From NCBI GenBank assembly GCA_003164785.1, contig PLUE01000037.1:1-64000 (forward strand): a DNA stretch of 64,000 bases, in the 5' to 3' direction. Positions 50,263-59,383 of the stretch are shown in pieces; position 1 is the first letter of the stretch, and the number at the start of each line of letters is the position of its first letter. The position numbers and the translations under genes were made by a program. The stretch comes from Gammaproteobacteria bacterium (lineage in GTDB: Bacteria; Pseudomonadota; Gammaproteobacteria; Steroidobacterales; Steroidobacteraceae). Below the pieces are notes generated by a model. The model made no database searches and was not told where the DNA came from. It saw nothing but the letters and a program-made list of their open reading frames with translations.

Positions 50263-51507
50263 ATGAACGCTCGCCCTGTATTTAACGCCCGTGAAGAGAT
50301 GTTGAGCCGGCTGCGCGCTCGCAAACCTGCCACCGCCCTGGAGCGGGACTTCTATGTGAGCCCCGAGGACTATCAGATCGATCTCGAGATGATCTGGTAC
50401 CGAGATTGGTTGTTCATCGGCCACGATTGCGAAGTCGCCAAGACCGGCGACTACCTCACCGTACAGATCGGCGAATACCCGGTCATCGTCGTGCGTGATC
50501 GCGAGGGCGCACTGCGTGGCTTCCACAACTCGTGCCGCCATCGCGGCTCACGCATCTGCTCCGAGGAACATGGCAAGGCTGCGCGGCTCGTGTGCCCGTA
50601 CCACCAGTGGACCTACGCTCTCGACGGCCGGTTGCTGGCGGCGCGCGAGATGGGCGAGACGTTCGACAAGACCCAGTACGGGCTGAAGCCCGTCCACGTG
50701 GCCAGCGTCGCCGGCTACATCTTCGTCTGTGTCGCGAAGGTCGCGCCCGATTTCGAACCGGTGCGCAAGCACCTCGAGCCGTACTTCGCGCCGCACAAGT
50801 TGGAGAACACCAAGGTCGCCTTCGAGATCACGATCGTCGAGAACGCCAATTGGAAGCTCGTGTGGGAGAACAACCGCGAGTGTTACCACTGCGCCGGCAA
50901 CCATCCTGAATTGATCATCACCTTCCCGGAAGACCCGACCATCACCGGTGTCGATGGTGGCTTCAGCAATCCGCACATCGCATCGAAGTGGAAGCATTGG
51001 GAGTCGATCGGCCTGCCGAGCAAATTCCACATCTCGGACGACGGCCAGTACCGCACCGCGCGGTATCCGCTGAACCCGGGCACCACGTGCTACACCATGG
51101 ACGGCAAGGCCGCCGTGGCGCGCCCCTTGACCGACACGATCACCGAGCCCGACATCGGCTCCTTGCTGCTGTTCCACTTCCCGACGACCTGGAACCACAT
51201 CATGGCCGATCACGCGACGACCTTCCGTCTGTTGCCCCTGTCGCCGACCACCACCCAGTTGACGACCAAATGGCTGGTACACAAGGATGCCGTGGAAGGC
51301 GTCGATTACGACGTGAAGCGCTTGACGGAAGTGTGGTTGGCGACCAACGATGAGGATCGCCGGGTGTGCCAGGAGAATCAGATCGGCGTCAACTCGCCGG
51401 CGTATGCTCCTGCTCCTTACTCGACCATCCACGAAGCCGGCGTCACGCAGTTCGTCGACTGGTATGCAACGCACCTCGAAGAGCGTTTGACCGAAGATGC
51501 GAAGTAA
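50263..51507 (+). CDS. gbcA: Glycine betaine monooxygenase oxygenase subunit
   Basis: A 414-residue Rieske oxygenase of the GbcA/CntA/stachydrine group, predicted to demethylate glycine betaine to dimethylglycine plus formaldehyde. Rieske ligands C91/H93 and C111/H114 (CRHRG, CPYHQW). The catalytic motif is WENNRECYHCAGNHPEL, with Glu rather than Asp as the bridging residue, as in quaternary-amine oxygenases. The ATG at 50263 has AGGAA 7 bp upstream. No GbcB reductase gene is in the window. It is followed after 44 bp by soxBDAG copy 2. Confidence 0.9.
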   Translation: MNARPVFNAREEMLSRLRARKPATALERDFYVSPEDYQIDLEMIWYRDWLFIGHDCEVAKTGDYLTVQIGEYPVIVVRDREGALRGFHNSCRHRGSRICSEEHGKAARLVCPYHQWTYALDGRLLAAREMGETFDKTQYGLKPVHVASVAGYIFVCVAKVAPDFEPVRKHLEPYFAPHKLENTKVAFEITIVENANWKLVWENNRECYHCAGNHPELIITFPEDPTITGVDGGFSNPHIASKWKHWESIGLPSKFHISDDGQYRTARYPLNPGTTCYTMDGKAAVARPLTDTITEPDIGSLLLFHFPTTWNHIMADHATTFRLLPLSPTTTQLTTKWLVHKDAVEGVDYDVKRLTEVWLATNDEDRRVCQENQIGVNSPAYAPAPYSTIHEAGVTQFVDWYATHLEERLTEDAK

Positions 51508-51551
51508 CGCGGTTTGATGCGACACGCAGGGCCCTTCTTCGGGAAGGGCCC

Positions 51552-52799
51552 GTGAAGTACTCCGCATGGTCGTTGGTGCGTGGCGCCCTGTCCGGGCATC
51601 GCCACTGGGCACCGGCGTGGCGCGACGCTTCCCCGAAACCCCGCTACGACGTCATCATCGTGGGCGGCGGCGGCCATGGGCTGGCGACGGCGTATTACCT
51701 TGCCAAGAATCACCGCATCACCAATGTCGCGGTCATCGAGCGGGGATGGATCGGCGGCGGCAACACCGGGCGCAACACCACCATCGTGCGCTCCAATTAC
51801 CTGTTCCCCGAAAGCGCGCGTCTCTACGATTTCTCGCTGAAATTGTACGAGGGGCTGTCCCACGATCTGAATTTCAACATCATGTTGAGCCAGCGCGGAC
51901 TCGTGATGCTGGCGCACAGCCGCCACGATCTCGATTCCATGTCGCGCTGGGCGAATGCCATGCGCATGAACGGCATCACCGCCGAGATCCTGACGCGCGA
52001 TCAAGTGCAGGAGATGGCGCCCGCCCTCGACATGTCGGCGAACGCGCGCCTGCCGATTCTCGGCGGTTTCACCCAGCGCCGCGCCGGCACGGCGCGCCAC
52101 GATGCCGTTGCCTGGGGTTATGCGCGCGCGGCCTCGGCCTTGGGCGTCGACATCATCCAGAACTGCGAAGTGCGCGGCTTTCTGCAGCAGGACGGCAAGG
52201 TCGTGGGGGTGGACACGACGCGCGGTGAGATTCGCGCCGAGCGGGTGGGCATCGCCGCGGCGGGACACAGCTCCGTGCTCGCGAAGCTGGCCGGCGTCAA
52301 ACTTCCGGTCACCAGCTACGCCCTGCAGGCCATGGTGAGTGAGCCCATCAAGCCGATCCTGGACACCGTGGTGCTGTCGCCCGGCACCGGCGCCTATGTC
52401 AGCCAGTCCGACAAGGGCGAGATCGTGCTGGGCGCCATGCTCGACCTCTATCCTTCGTACGCGCAGCGCGGCAGCTTTGCCGTGAAGCAGGCCATCCTCG
52501 CGGCGTCTCTGGAGCTCTTTCCATCGTTCAGCCGCTTGCAGTTGCTGCGCCAATGGGCGGGCATCGTCGATGTGGTGCACGACTCGAGTCCCATCATCGG
52601 ACCCTTGCCGATTCCGGGCTTGTTCATCAATTGCGGCTGGGGCACGGGCGGGTTCAAGGCCATTCCGGTCGGCGGCTGGACGCTCGCGCACGTGCTCGCC
52701 ACCGGCAAGAGTCATCCGCTCGCGGAGCCGTTCCAGCTGGAGCGCTTCATCACCGGCCGGTTGATCGACGAAGCCGCCGCGTCGGGCATCGCGCACTAG
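51552..52799 (+). CDS. soxB: Sarcosine oxidase beta subunit (copy 2)
   Basis: A 415-residue SoxB paralogue of the gene at 37382. [17 protein letters not shown] (35-51), [18 protein letters not shown] and [17 protein letters not shown] with H183 at the covalent-FMN position, so catalytically intact. GTG start with GGGAAGGG upstream. Differences from copy 1 are spread along the whole protein, which points to an old duplication or separate acquisition. It is in an operon with gbcA, so it may handle the product of betaine demethylation. Confidence 0.92.
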   Translation: MKYSAWSLVRGALSGHRHWAPAWRDASPKPRYDVIIVGGGGHGLATAYYLAKNHRITNVAVIERGWIGGGNTGRNTTIVRSNYLFPESARLYDFSLKLYEGLSHDLNFNIMLSQRGLVMLAHSRHDLDSMSRWANAMRMNGITAEILTRDQVQEMAPALDMSANARLPILGGFTQRRAGTARHDAVAWGYARAASALGVDIIQNCEVRGFLQQDGKVVGVDTTRGEIRAERVGIAAAGHSSVLAKLAGVKLPVTSYALQAMVSEPIKPILDTVVLSPGTGAYVSQSDKGEIVLGAMLDLYPSYAQRGSFAVKQAILAASLELFPSFSRLQLLRQWAGIVDVVHDSSPIIGPLPIPGLFINCGWGTGGFKAIPVGGWTLAHVLATGKSHPLAEPFQLERFITGRLIDEAAASGIAH

Positions 52800-52816
52800 C
52801 GGCGGGACATGATCTC

Positions 52817-53128
52817 ATGATGCAAATTCCCTGTATCTGCTGTGGTCCGCGCGACGAGAGCGAATTCGTCTGCGGCGGCACCTCCCACATGCGGCGTCCC
52901 GAGCTGGGCGAAAGCGATGCGGCGTGGGGTGATTATTTGTTCTTCCGCGACAATCCCAAGGGGCTGCACCTGGAGCGTTGGCGACATGTGAATGGCTGCG
53001 GCGTGTGGTTCAACGTGGCGCGCAACACCGTGAGCCATGAGGTGACGGCGGTCTACGCCATGACCGATGCGCCGCCGACCGGGTCTGTGCCGACTGCGTC
53101 TGTGCCGCCGACTGGGTCGTCATCATGA
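52817..53128 (+). CDS. soxD: Sarcosine oxidase delta subunit (copy 2)
   Basis: A 103-residue zinc subunit: C6, C9 (CICCG), H57 and C61 (RHVNGCG), the same ligand set as copy 1 but with the His-Cys pair two residues closer. Extra cysteines at 8 and 19 are absent from copy 1. The tail after residue 85 is again low-complexity (PPTGSVPTASVPPTGS). Start ATG at 52817; stop overlaps the soxA start by ATGA. Confidence 0.88.
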   Translation: MMQIPCICCGPRDESEFVCGGTSHMRRPELGESDAAWGDYLFFRDNPKGLHLERWRHVNGCGVWFNVARNTVSHEVTAVYAMTDAPPTGSVPTASVPPTGSSS

Positions 53129-56052
53129 GCGGCAAGCGTCTCGACGCGCCGCACGGTTCGCGGATCGAGCGCACGCGCCGCCTGTCGTTCGAGTTCAACG
53201 GCGCGCCCCTGACCGGGTTTGCGGGCGACACGCTGGCGTCGGCGCTGCTCGCGAACGGCGTGCAACGGGTGGGGCGCAGCTTCAAGCTGCATCGGCCGCG
53301 CGGGATCTTTTCGTGCGGCGTCGAGGAGCCCAGCGCCTTGGTGGATGTGGGTGTCGGCGGCCGTCGGACGCCGAATCAGCGGGCGACCTTGGTCGAACTG
53401 CAGGAAGGACTCACCGCGGTCAGTGTGAATTGTTGGCCGAGCGTGGGCTTCGATCTGGGCGCCATCAACAGCAAGATGTCCGCGCTGCTGCCTGCGGGCT
53501 TTTACTACAAGACGTTCAAGTGGCCGAACTGGCATGTGTTCGAGCCTGCGATTCGCCGCATGGCCGGGTTGGGCCGCGCGTCCGGTGAGCTGGACCCCGA
53601 TCGCTACGAGGAGGTTGCCGCCACCGCGGACGTGCTGGTGGTGGGCGGCGGCATCGCGGGGCTGACGGCCGCGGTGTCGGCGGCCACGGCGGGCGCGCGA
53701 ACCGTCTTGTTGACGAGTGGTGCGTCGCTCGGCGGTTCGCTCGGTTGGCGCGGCGATACGAGGGTGGAGGAGCTCGTTGCCCGGGTTGAGCGTGCGGGCG
53801 TGCAGATCCTGACACGGACCATGGCGTTCGGCGTCTACGATCACGGCCTGGTCTGTGCGCGCGAGACGCTGCCGCAGCCCGCGACCCTGCCGCAGCCCGG
53901 GCTGTCCGCGGGCGGCGTCCTGCGCGAACGCTTGTGGAAGATCCGCGCGCGCCACATCGTGGCCGCCGCCGGGGCGTTCGAGCGGCCCATGCTGTTTCCC
54001 AACAACGATCTGCCGGGCGTGATGCTGGCGGGCGCCGTCGACAAGTATGCGCATGCCTACGGCGTAGCCTGCGGCGAGCGCGTGGTCATCGCCGCGAACA
54101 GCGATTCGGCCTATCGCGTGGCCGAGTCGTTGCGCGCCGCCGGCGTGAACGTGACCGCGCTGATCGATCGTCGTTTGCCCGTCGACATCGGCGCGACCGT
54201 CGCGGGTGTGCGCGTGCTGACCGGCGCCGGCATCGCGAAGGTCAGCGGCTCGCGGGCGGTCAAGAGTTGCCGGATCATTGCCACCGAGTCCGACGGGGTG
54301 CCCGCCGAAACCTTGGAATGCGATCTGATCCTGAGCGCCGGCGGCCACGCACCGGCGGTGCACTTGCACTCGCAGGCGGGCGGCAAGCTCACCTGGGTCG
54401 AGGAATCCGCGATGTTCGTGCCCGACGGTTCCGCGCCCGGGTTGTCGAGCGTAGGGGCCTGTGCCGGCATCTTCGATCCTGCGGCGGCCATGGAGCACGC
54501 CGATGCCGTGGGCCGTGCGCTCGCGAGCGGGCGCGCGCCGCCGCCGGCGACCGTGCGGGGCATCGGCCGGTCGCTCGCCGCCACCCATGTGCATGGGGTC
54601 GTCGGCAAGCAGTTCGTCGACCTGCAGAACGACGTGGCGATGGGCGACGTGGGGCTCGCCGCCCAGGAGAATTACCGCTCGGTCGAGCATCTGAAGCGGT
54701 ACACCACGACCGGGATGGGCACCGACCAGGGCAAGACCAGCAACATCAACGCGCTCGTTTTGATGGGCGAGTTCACGGGTCGCGAGCCGGCGGAAGTCGG
54801 CACCACGAAATTCCGTCCGCCGTTCGCACCGGTCACGCTGGGTTTGCTGGTGGGCCGGCGCGTGGGCTCGCTGTATCGGCCGCTCAAGCGATTGCCGGCC
54901 GATCGCTGGCACGAAGAGCGCGGCGCGCTGTTCGAGCAATTCGGCAGTTGGTATCGGCCGGCGGCCTATCCGCTGCCCGGTGAGACGCTGCAGACCGCGG
55001 CACAGCGCGAGGCGCTCGGCGTGCGCCGCCGCGTCGGCATTCTCGATGGGTCACCCTTGGGCAAGCTCGAGATCTTCGGCCCCGACGCGGCGGCGTTTCT
55101 CGATCTGATGTATGTCGGCACGATGTCGACGCTGGCTGTCGGCCAGGCGCGGTACGGCGTGCTGCTCAACGAAAACGGCATCGTGATGGACGATGGCATC
55201 GTCGCGCGGCTGGGCGAGCACCACTTTTGGGTGAACACCACCAGTGCAGGCGTCGAGCGCACGACGGCTGCCTTCGAAGAGTGGCTGCAGTGCGAGTATA
55301 CGAGCCTGCGCGTGGCGGTCACGTCGGTGACCTCGCGGTGGGGTAATGTCACGGTTGCCGGCCCTGCGGCTTGGAAGCTGCTCGCCGCCGGCGGCTTCGA
55401 TGCTTCATTCGCGCCGCAGACGATGAAGCACATGACGCTGCGCAGCGGCGCGCTCGATGGCGTGCCGTTGCGCGTGCTGCGCGCCAGCTTCAGCGGCGAA
55501 CTCGGCTATGAAATCAATGTACCGGTGGACCATGTGGAGGAGCTGCTGCAGCGCCTGTGGTCTCACGCCGCCGAGTTCGACGCCATTCCCTATGGGATCG
55601 AGGCACTCGAGATCATGCGCACCGAGAAAGGGTTCATTCACATCGGCACGGATACGGACGGCACCACGCTGCCGGGCGATGTGGGTTTCGCCCGGGCGGT
55701 GGATCGCAAGCGTGCCAACTTCGTCGGCCGGCGCTCCTTGCTGCGACCCGCCGCGCTGGATCCGAATCGGGCGCAGTTGGTTGCGCTGTCCCCGAGCGAC
55801 GGACGCACCCAGTTGCCCGTGGGGGCGCAGATCGCGGCGGCCATGCCGCCCACCCAAACCGAGGGACACGTGACGTCGAGCTACATGAGTCCCTCGCTGG
55901 GCGCGCCGGTGGCTCTGGGCATGCTGGTGCGCGGATCTGCGCGCCTGGGTGAACGCGTGCGCGTGCACCACCTCGGCACGACGATCGAGGCGGTGGTGGT
56001 CAAGGCGCCTTTCATCGATCCGACCGGCGCCTTGTTGAGCGCGGCGACATGA
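53125..56052 (+). CDS. soxA: Sarcosine oxidase alpha subunit (copy 2)
   Basis: A 975-residue SoxA, 22 residues shorter than copy 1. GRSFKLHRPRGI near 51, NAD-binding loop VVGGGIAGLTAAVSAATAG near 172, TTTGMGTDQGKTSN near 530, and a C-terminal GcvT-like folate domain (RASFSGELGYEINVP, EIMRTEKGFIHIGTDTDG). The loop is GxGxxG-compatible in both copies (GSGPAG versus GGGIAG). Coupled at both ends by ATGA to soxD and soxG. Confidence 0.93.
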   Translation: MSGKRLDAPHGSRIERTRRLSFEFNGAPLTGFAGDTLASALLANGVQRVGRSFKLHRPRGIFSCGVEEPSALVDVGVGGRRTPNQRATLVELQEGLTAVSVNCWPSVGFDLGAINSKMSALLPAGFYYKTFKWPNWHVFEPAIRRMAGLGRASGELDPDRYEEVAATADVLVVGGGIAGLTAAVSAATAGARTVLLTSGASLGGSLGWRGDTRVEELVARVERAGVQILTRTMAFGVYDHGLVCARETLPQPATLPQPGLSAGGVLRERLWKIRARHIVAAAGAFERPMLFPNNDLPGVMLAGAVDKYAHAYGVACGERVVIAANSDSAYRVAESLRAAGVNVTALIDRRLPVDIGATVAGVRVLTGAGIAKVSGSRAVKSCRIIATESDGVPAETLECDLILSAGGHAPAVHLHSQAGGKLTWVEESAMFVPDGSAPGLSSVGACAGIFDPAAAMEHADAVGRALASGRAPPPATVRGIGRSLAATHVHGVVGKQFVDLQNDVAMGDVGLAAQENYRSVEHLKRYTTTGMGTDQGKTSNINALVLMGEFTGREPAEVGTTKFRPPFAPVTLGLLVGRRVGSLYRPLKRLPADRWHEERGALFEQFGSWYRPAAYPLPGETLQTAAQREALGVRRRVGILDGSPLGKLEIFGPDAAAFLDLMYVGTMSTLAVGQARYGVLLNENGIVMDDGIVARLGEHHFWVNTTSAGVERTTAAFEEWLQCEYTSLRVAVTSVTSRWGNVTVAGPAAWKLLAAGGFDASFAPQTMKHMTLRSGALDGVPLRVLRASFSGELGYEINVPVDHVEELLQRLWSHAAEFDAIPYGIEALEIMRTEKGFIHIGTDTDGTTLPGDVGFARAVDRKRANFVGRRSLLRPAALDPNRAQLVALSPSDGRTQLPVGAQIAAAMPPTQTEGHVTSSYMSPSLGAPVALGMLVRGSARLGERVRVHHLGTTIEAVVVKAPFIDPTGALLSAAT

Positions 56053-56564
56053 ACACGAGTACTGAATTGAACGTGGAAATGGCCGGCCTCTCGGTGTCGC
56101 TGGATCGGTCGCTGTCGGTTGCATCGCTGCGGCACTTCGCGGCCGGCGCGGGCTTTGCCGGTGACATCATCGGTGCGCCGCTGCCGGAGCGTCTGCAGGC
56201 GGTCGCGGTGGCGTCGGGCATCCTCGCCTGGCGCAGCCCGACGGAAACGCTGGTGGTGAGCCAGGACGCCGGCCGCTTCGCGGCGCTGGAGGCAGGATTG
56301 GTCGGACGCACGGACGTGTCCTTCGTAGACCAGACGGGCGGCATTTGGATTTGGAGAATCACGGGCGAGCGGGCTTCCGAAGTGCTCGCGCGGCTGGGCG
56401 CGACGTCGGCCATACCCGCAGTCGGCCACGCGCTGACGAGCCGGCTGGCCGAACTGACCGTCATGGCGCTGTGCATGCGCGCAGGCGAGATCTTGCTTCT
56501 GGTCGATCGGGTCTACAGTGCGCATTTGATGGGATGGGTGCGGGAGACGGTGGCGGATTTCTAA
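56049..56564 (+). CDS. soxG: Sarcosine oxidase gamma subunit (copy 2)
   Basis: A 171-residue SoxG-like protein. The similarity to copy 1 is weak and limited to the GcvT-like core (LAWRSPTETLVVSQDAG; VDQTGGIWIWRITGERASEVL). The terminal AHLMGWVRETVADF replaces the copy 1 FHIEVWRSF segment. Identity rests mainly on position as the last gene of soxBDAG copy 2, with an ATGA overlap to soxA. Confidence 0.75.
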   Translation: MNTSTELNVEMAGLSVSLDRSLSVASLRHFAAGAGFAGDIIGAPLPERLQAVAVASGILAWRSPTETLVVSQDAGRFAALEAGLVGRTDVSFVDQTGGIWIWRITGERASEVLARLGATSAIPAVGHALTSRLAELTVMALCMRAGEILLLVDRVYSAHLMGWVRETVADF

Positions 56565-56590
56565 TGAATGCCTGATCTTGGGGGTGGGAT

Positions 56591-56734
56591 ATGAGTCGAT
56601 TGGTCCTCTGCATGACCTTGATTCTGGCGGGCGTATCGAGCCAGGGCGCTCCCATCGCGACGGTCCCCGGACCCTTGCCAAAGCCGGCGACGTCCCTTTA
56701 CCTCGATGGGCGGGTGCTGTACCAGGCGCCGTGA
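56591..56734 (+). CDS. 47-residue putative exported peptide
   Basis: MSRLVLCMTLILAGVSSQGA resembles a signal peptide; the rest (PKPATSLYLDGRVLYQAP) is short and unrecognised. A G-rich ribosome-like site precedes the ATG. It may be a small secreted protein or the 5' end of a truncated gene. A strong hairpin follows 25 bp after its stop. Confidence 0.35.
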   Translation: MSRLVLCMTLILAGVSSQGAPIATVPGPLPKPATSLYLDGRVLYQAP

Positions 56735-56758
56735 TCTTCTGGCTCGAGTCCCTCTGCG

Positions 56759-56791
56759 GACCGGGCCGCTGCCCGGTGAAGCGGCCCGGTC
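56759..56791. terminator. Bidirectional GC hairpin
   Basis: GACCGGGCCGCT, 9-nt loop, AGCGGCCCGGTC: a perfect 12-bp stem between rightward soxG2/small ORF and the leftward hydroxyacid dehydrogenase gene, 4 bp beyond that gene's stop. No U-tract on either strand. Confidence 0.65.
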
Positions 56792-56795
56792 TAGG

Positions 56796-57758
56796 CTAGG
56801 GGAAGGCTTTGCGCGGGGTGTGCGGTTGGTTGACGAGCGATTCCGGCTTGCTGCCGGCGTCCCAACCCCGAATCACGGCGGCGAGGTACGTCACGGTTCC
56901 CTTCAGCGTGAGATCGGTCTCGCCGGCAATATGCGGCGTGATCAGGGCCTGCGGGAACGCCATCAGGGGATTGCCCGGCTTCCCGGGCGCCGTGCGCAGC
57001 ACGTCCAATCCGACCGCCGAGATTTGACCGCTGCGGATCGCCGCACAGAGGGCCGCCTCGTCCACCACATTGCCGCGCGCGACATTGATGAGAATCGCGC
57101 CGTGTTTCGCGGACGCCAGTACAGAGGCATCGAACAGATTCTCATTCTCGCGGCTGCCCGGTATGCAGATCACGATGTAATCCGCGTCGGCGATGGCACG
57201 CTTCAATTCATGGGCGGGATGGACGGTAACGCCGTCCGGTGGCAGAGCGGTGTCCCCGTTGGTCGCGACCAGGGTCATCCCGAAGGGTCGCAGCCGATCG
57301 ACGAGATGCCGACCGATGCTGCCAAGTCCGACGATGCAGACCGTCTTGCCGCTGAGCGATTGGTTGGAGGTGCCGACTGCGTCCGTGTTGGAGCGCAGTG
57401 CAGCGACGAGGTGCCGCGACGCTCCGATGAGCAGCATGACGGCGAATTCGGCAACGGATGCGGCATTGCCGGTGCGTCCGGCCGGTGCATTCGACACCCA
57501 GATGCCCAAGTCGTCGGCCGCATCCGTGTCGACCGACTCGAAGCCGGCGCTCACGGTCTGTATGAGCTCCAGTTCGGCCAGGGGCTCGACGACTGCCCGC
57601 GAAACGGCGCCAAGCGCGAGCAAAATACGAATGTCTCCGGCCGGTGCCGGTGCGTCCGCAGGCCATGACAGGAACTGGTGGGCGCTCAGAGCCGGGCCGA
57701 GCGCCTTAAACAGCTGGATGGCATACGCGCTCTGAGGATGACGGAAGGCGATTTTCAT
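56796..57758 (-). CDS. D-2-hydroxyacid dehydrogenase family protein
   Basis: A 320-residue NAD-dependent D-2-hydroxyacid dehydrogenase. NAD loop VGLGSIGRHLVDRL near residue 142, INVARGNVVDEAAL (catalytic Arg) near 230 and ITPHIAGETDL (catalytic His) near 282. The usual Glu of the catalytic triad, in LDVFE, is replaced: the protein reads LDVLRTAPGKP. The start ATG at 57758 is the family N-terminus; the open frame upstream is a shadow. Divergent from the aldehyde dehydrogenase gene (162-bp gap). Confidence 0.85.
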   Translation of the reverse strand: MKIAFRHPQSAYAIQLFKALGPALSAHQFLSWPADAPAPAGDIRILLALGAVSRAVVEPLAELELIQTVSAGFESVDTDAADDLGIWVSNAPAGRTGNAASVAEFAVMLLIGASRHLVAALRSNTDAVGTSNQSLSGKTVCIVGLGSIGRHLVDRLRPFGMTLVATNGDTALPPDGVTVHPAHELKRAIADADYIVICIPGSRENENLFDASVLASAKHGAILINVARGNVVDEAALCAAIRSGQISAVGLDVLRTAPGKPGNPLMAFPQALITPHIAGETDLTLKGTVTYLAAVIRGWDAGSKPESLVNQPHTPRKAFP

Positions 57759-57920
57759 GACGCAGTCTGGGGCAAGTATTGCCGCGACACTGTCCGGTAA
57801 CGCACGCGGGCCCGCGGGATACCGCGCGCGTGGGTCAGCGGACAGACGCAACCAGCGCCGCACGCTAGGCTGTTTGCCCATCGCCCACTGTACCGGCCGG
57901 TTGCCCCAAGAGACATCATC

Positions 57921-59303
57921 ATGACCTATCAGAGCCTTAATCCCGCCACGGGGAAAATAATGAAGTCCTACGCGGAGATATCCGATGCCGACTTCGAACG
58001 GAAAATAGTCGCTGCGGCGCAGTGCTACGAGGCATGGCGGCTCAAAAGCTATGCGGAGCGGGCGGTCATCGTCGCCCAAGCGGCGGCCATCCTGAAATCG
58101 CGTGTCGATGAGTTCGCCCACCCCATCACGCTCGAGATGGGCAAGCGCATCGGTGAGGCACGCGCAGAAGTCGAATTCAGCTCGAGGATTCTGACGTACT
58201 ACGCCACGCACGCGGAGACATTCCTGGCGCCGGTCAAACTGAATCCGGAGGTCGGCGAGGCATACCTGGAAAGCAGTCCCATCGGCGTCATTTTCGGGGT
58301 CGAGCCTTGGAATTTTCCGTTTTACCAACTGGCGCGCGTCGCGGGGCCGCATCTGATGGCCGGCAACGTGCTGATCGTCAAGCATGCAAATAGCGTGCCG
58401 CAATGCGCAATCGCCTTCGAGCAACTGTGGGTGGATGCCGGTGCACCGGCGGGTTTGTACACGAACCTGTTCATCTCGCACGAGCAAAGCGACCGAATCA
58501 TCGATGACCCGAGGATCAAAGGTGTCGCGCTCACCGGCAGCGTGGCGGCCGGCCGCTGTCTTGCCGCGCGCGCCGGTAGGAACCTCAAGGTGTCATCGAT
58601 GGAACTCGGCGGCAGCGACGCATTCATCGTTCTGGAGGACGCGGATCTCGAGCACACGGTCAAATGGGCGGTCTGGGGCCGGATGTACAACACGGGCCAG
58701 ACGTGCTGCGCCGCCAAGCGGTTCATCGTCGTGGAGGAACTCGCCGACAAATTCCTCGAGAAATTCCGCGCGGCGTTGGCTGCCCTCACACCGGGCGACC
58801 CGATGGACGAGAACACCACCCTGGGACCTATGTCCAGCGAGTGCGCGTTGGTGGATCTGTTGAATCAAGTCGACGGGGCGGTGGCCGGCGGAGCAACGGT
58901 GCTCCTGGGCGGCAAGCGCATCGATCGGCCCGGCTCGTACATGGAGCCGACCATCCTCACCGATATCCATAAGGACAATCTCGCCTTCAGGCAGGAATTC
59001 TTCGGCCCCGTGGCCTTGTTCTTCCGGGTCAAGAACGAAGAGGAGGCCATCGTGCTCGCGAACGACTCTGACTTCGGGTTGGGAGGCTCGGTCTTCACGA
59101 AGGATGTTGCCCGTGGGAAGCGCGTCGCGACGCGCGTCGAGACCGGCATGATGTTCATCAACAATATTTCCTGGTCCGATGCCGAGTTGCCGTTCGGCGG
59201 CATCAAGGACTCGGGTTATGGACGCGAACTCGGCAGCATGGGTATTCAGGAATTCGTGACCAAGAAACTGATCCGTACGGCGCATCTGGATGCGCCGGTT
59301 TGA
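57921..59303 (+). CDS. NAD(P)-dependent succinate-semialdehyde dehydrogenase-like aldehyde dehydrogenase
   Basis: A 460-residue aldehyde dehydrogenase of the short GabD/Sad group. VEPWNFPFYQLARVAGP (oxyanion Asn) near residue 128, catalytic Glu in MELGGSDAF near 230, catalytic Cys in NTGQTCCAAKR near 264, and C-terminal LPFGGIKDSGYGRELGSMGI. Substrate inferred from subfamily only. It may work with the divergent hydroxyacid dehydrogenase on a hydroxy/oxo-acid pair. Confidence 0.88.
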   Translation: MTYQSLNPATGKIMKSYAEISDADFERKIVAAAQCYEAWRLKSYAERAVIVAQAAAILKSRVDEFAHPITLEMGKRIGEARAEVEFSSRILTYYATHAETFLAPVKLNPEVGEAYLESSPIGVIFGVEPWNFPFYQLARVAGPHLMAGNVLIVKHANSVPQCAIAFEQLWVDAGAPAGLYTNLFISHEQSDRIIDDPRIKGVALTGSVAAGRCLAARAGRNLKVSSMELGGSDAFIVLEDADLEHTVKWAVWGRMYNTGQTCCAAKRFIVVEELADKFLEKFRAALAALTPGDPMDENTTLGPMSSECALVDLLNQVDGAVAGGATVLLGGKRIDRPGSYMEPTILTDIHKDNLAFRQEFFGPVALFFRVKNEEEAIVLANDSDFGLGGSVFTKDVARGKRVATRVETGMMFINNISWSDAELPFGGIKDSGYGRELGSMGIQEFVTKKLIRTAHLDAPV

Positions 59304-59383
59304 CGCTATCCACCGGAGCCCCGTCATGACGATAAGCGCCGCCTTACATCTTTTGAATGGGACTCTCTGTGATTGACAGGGGA

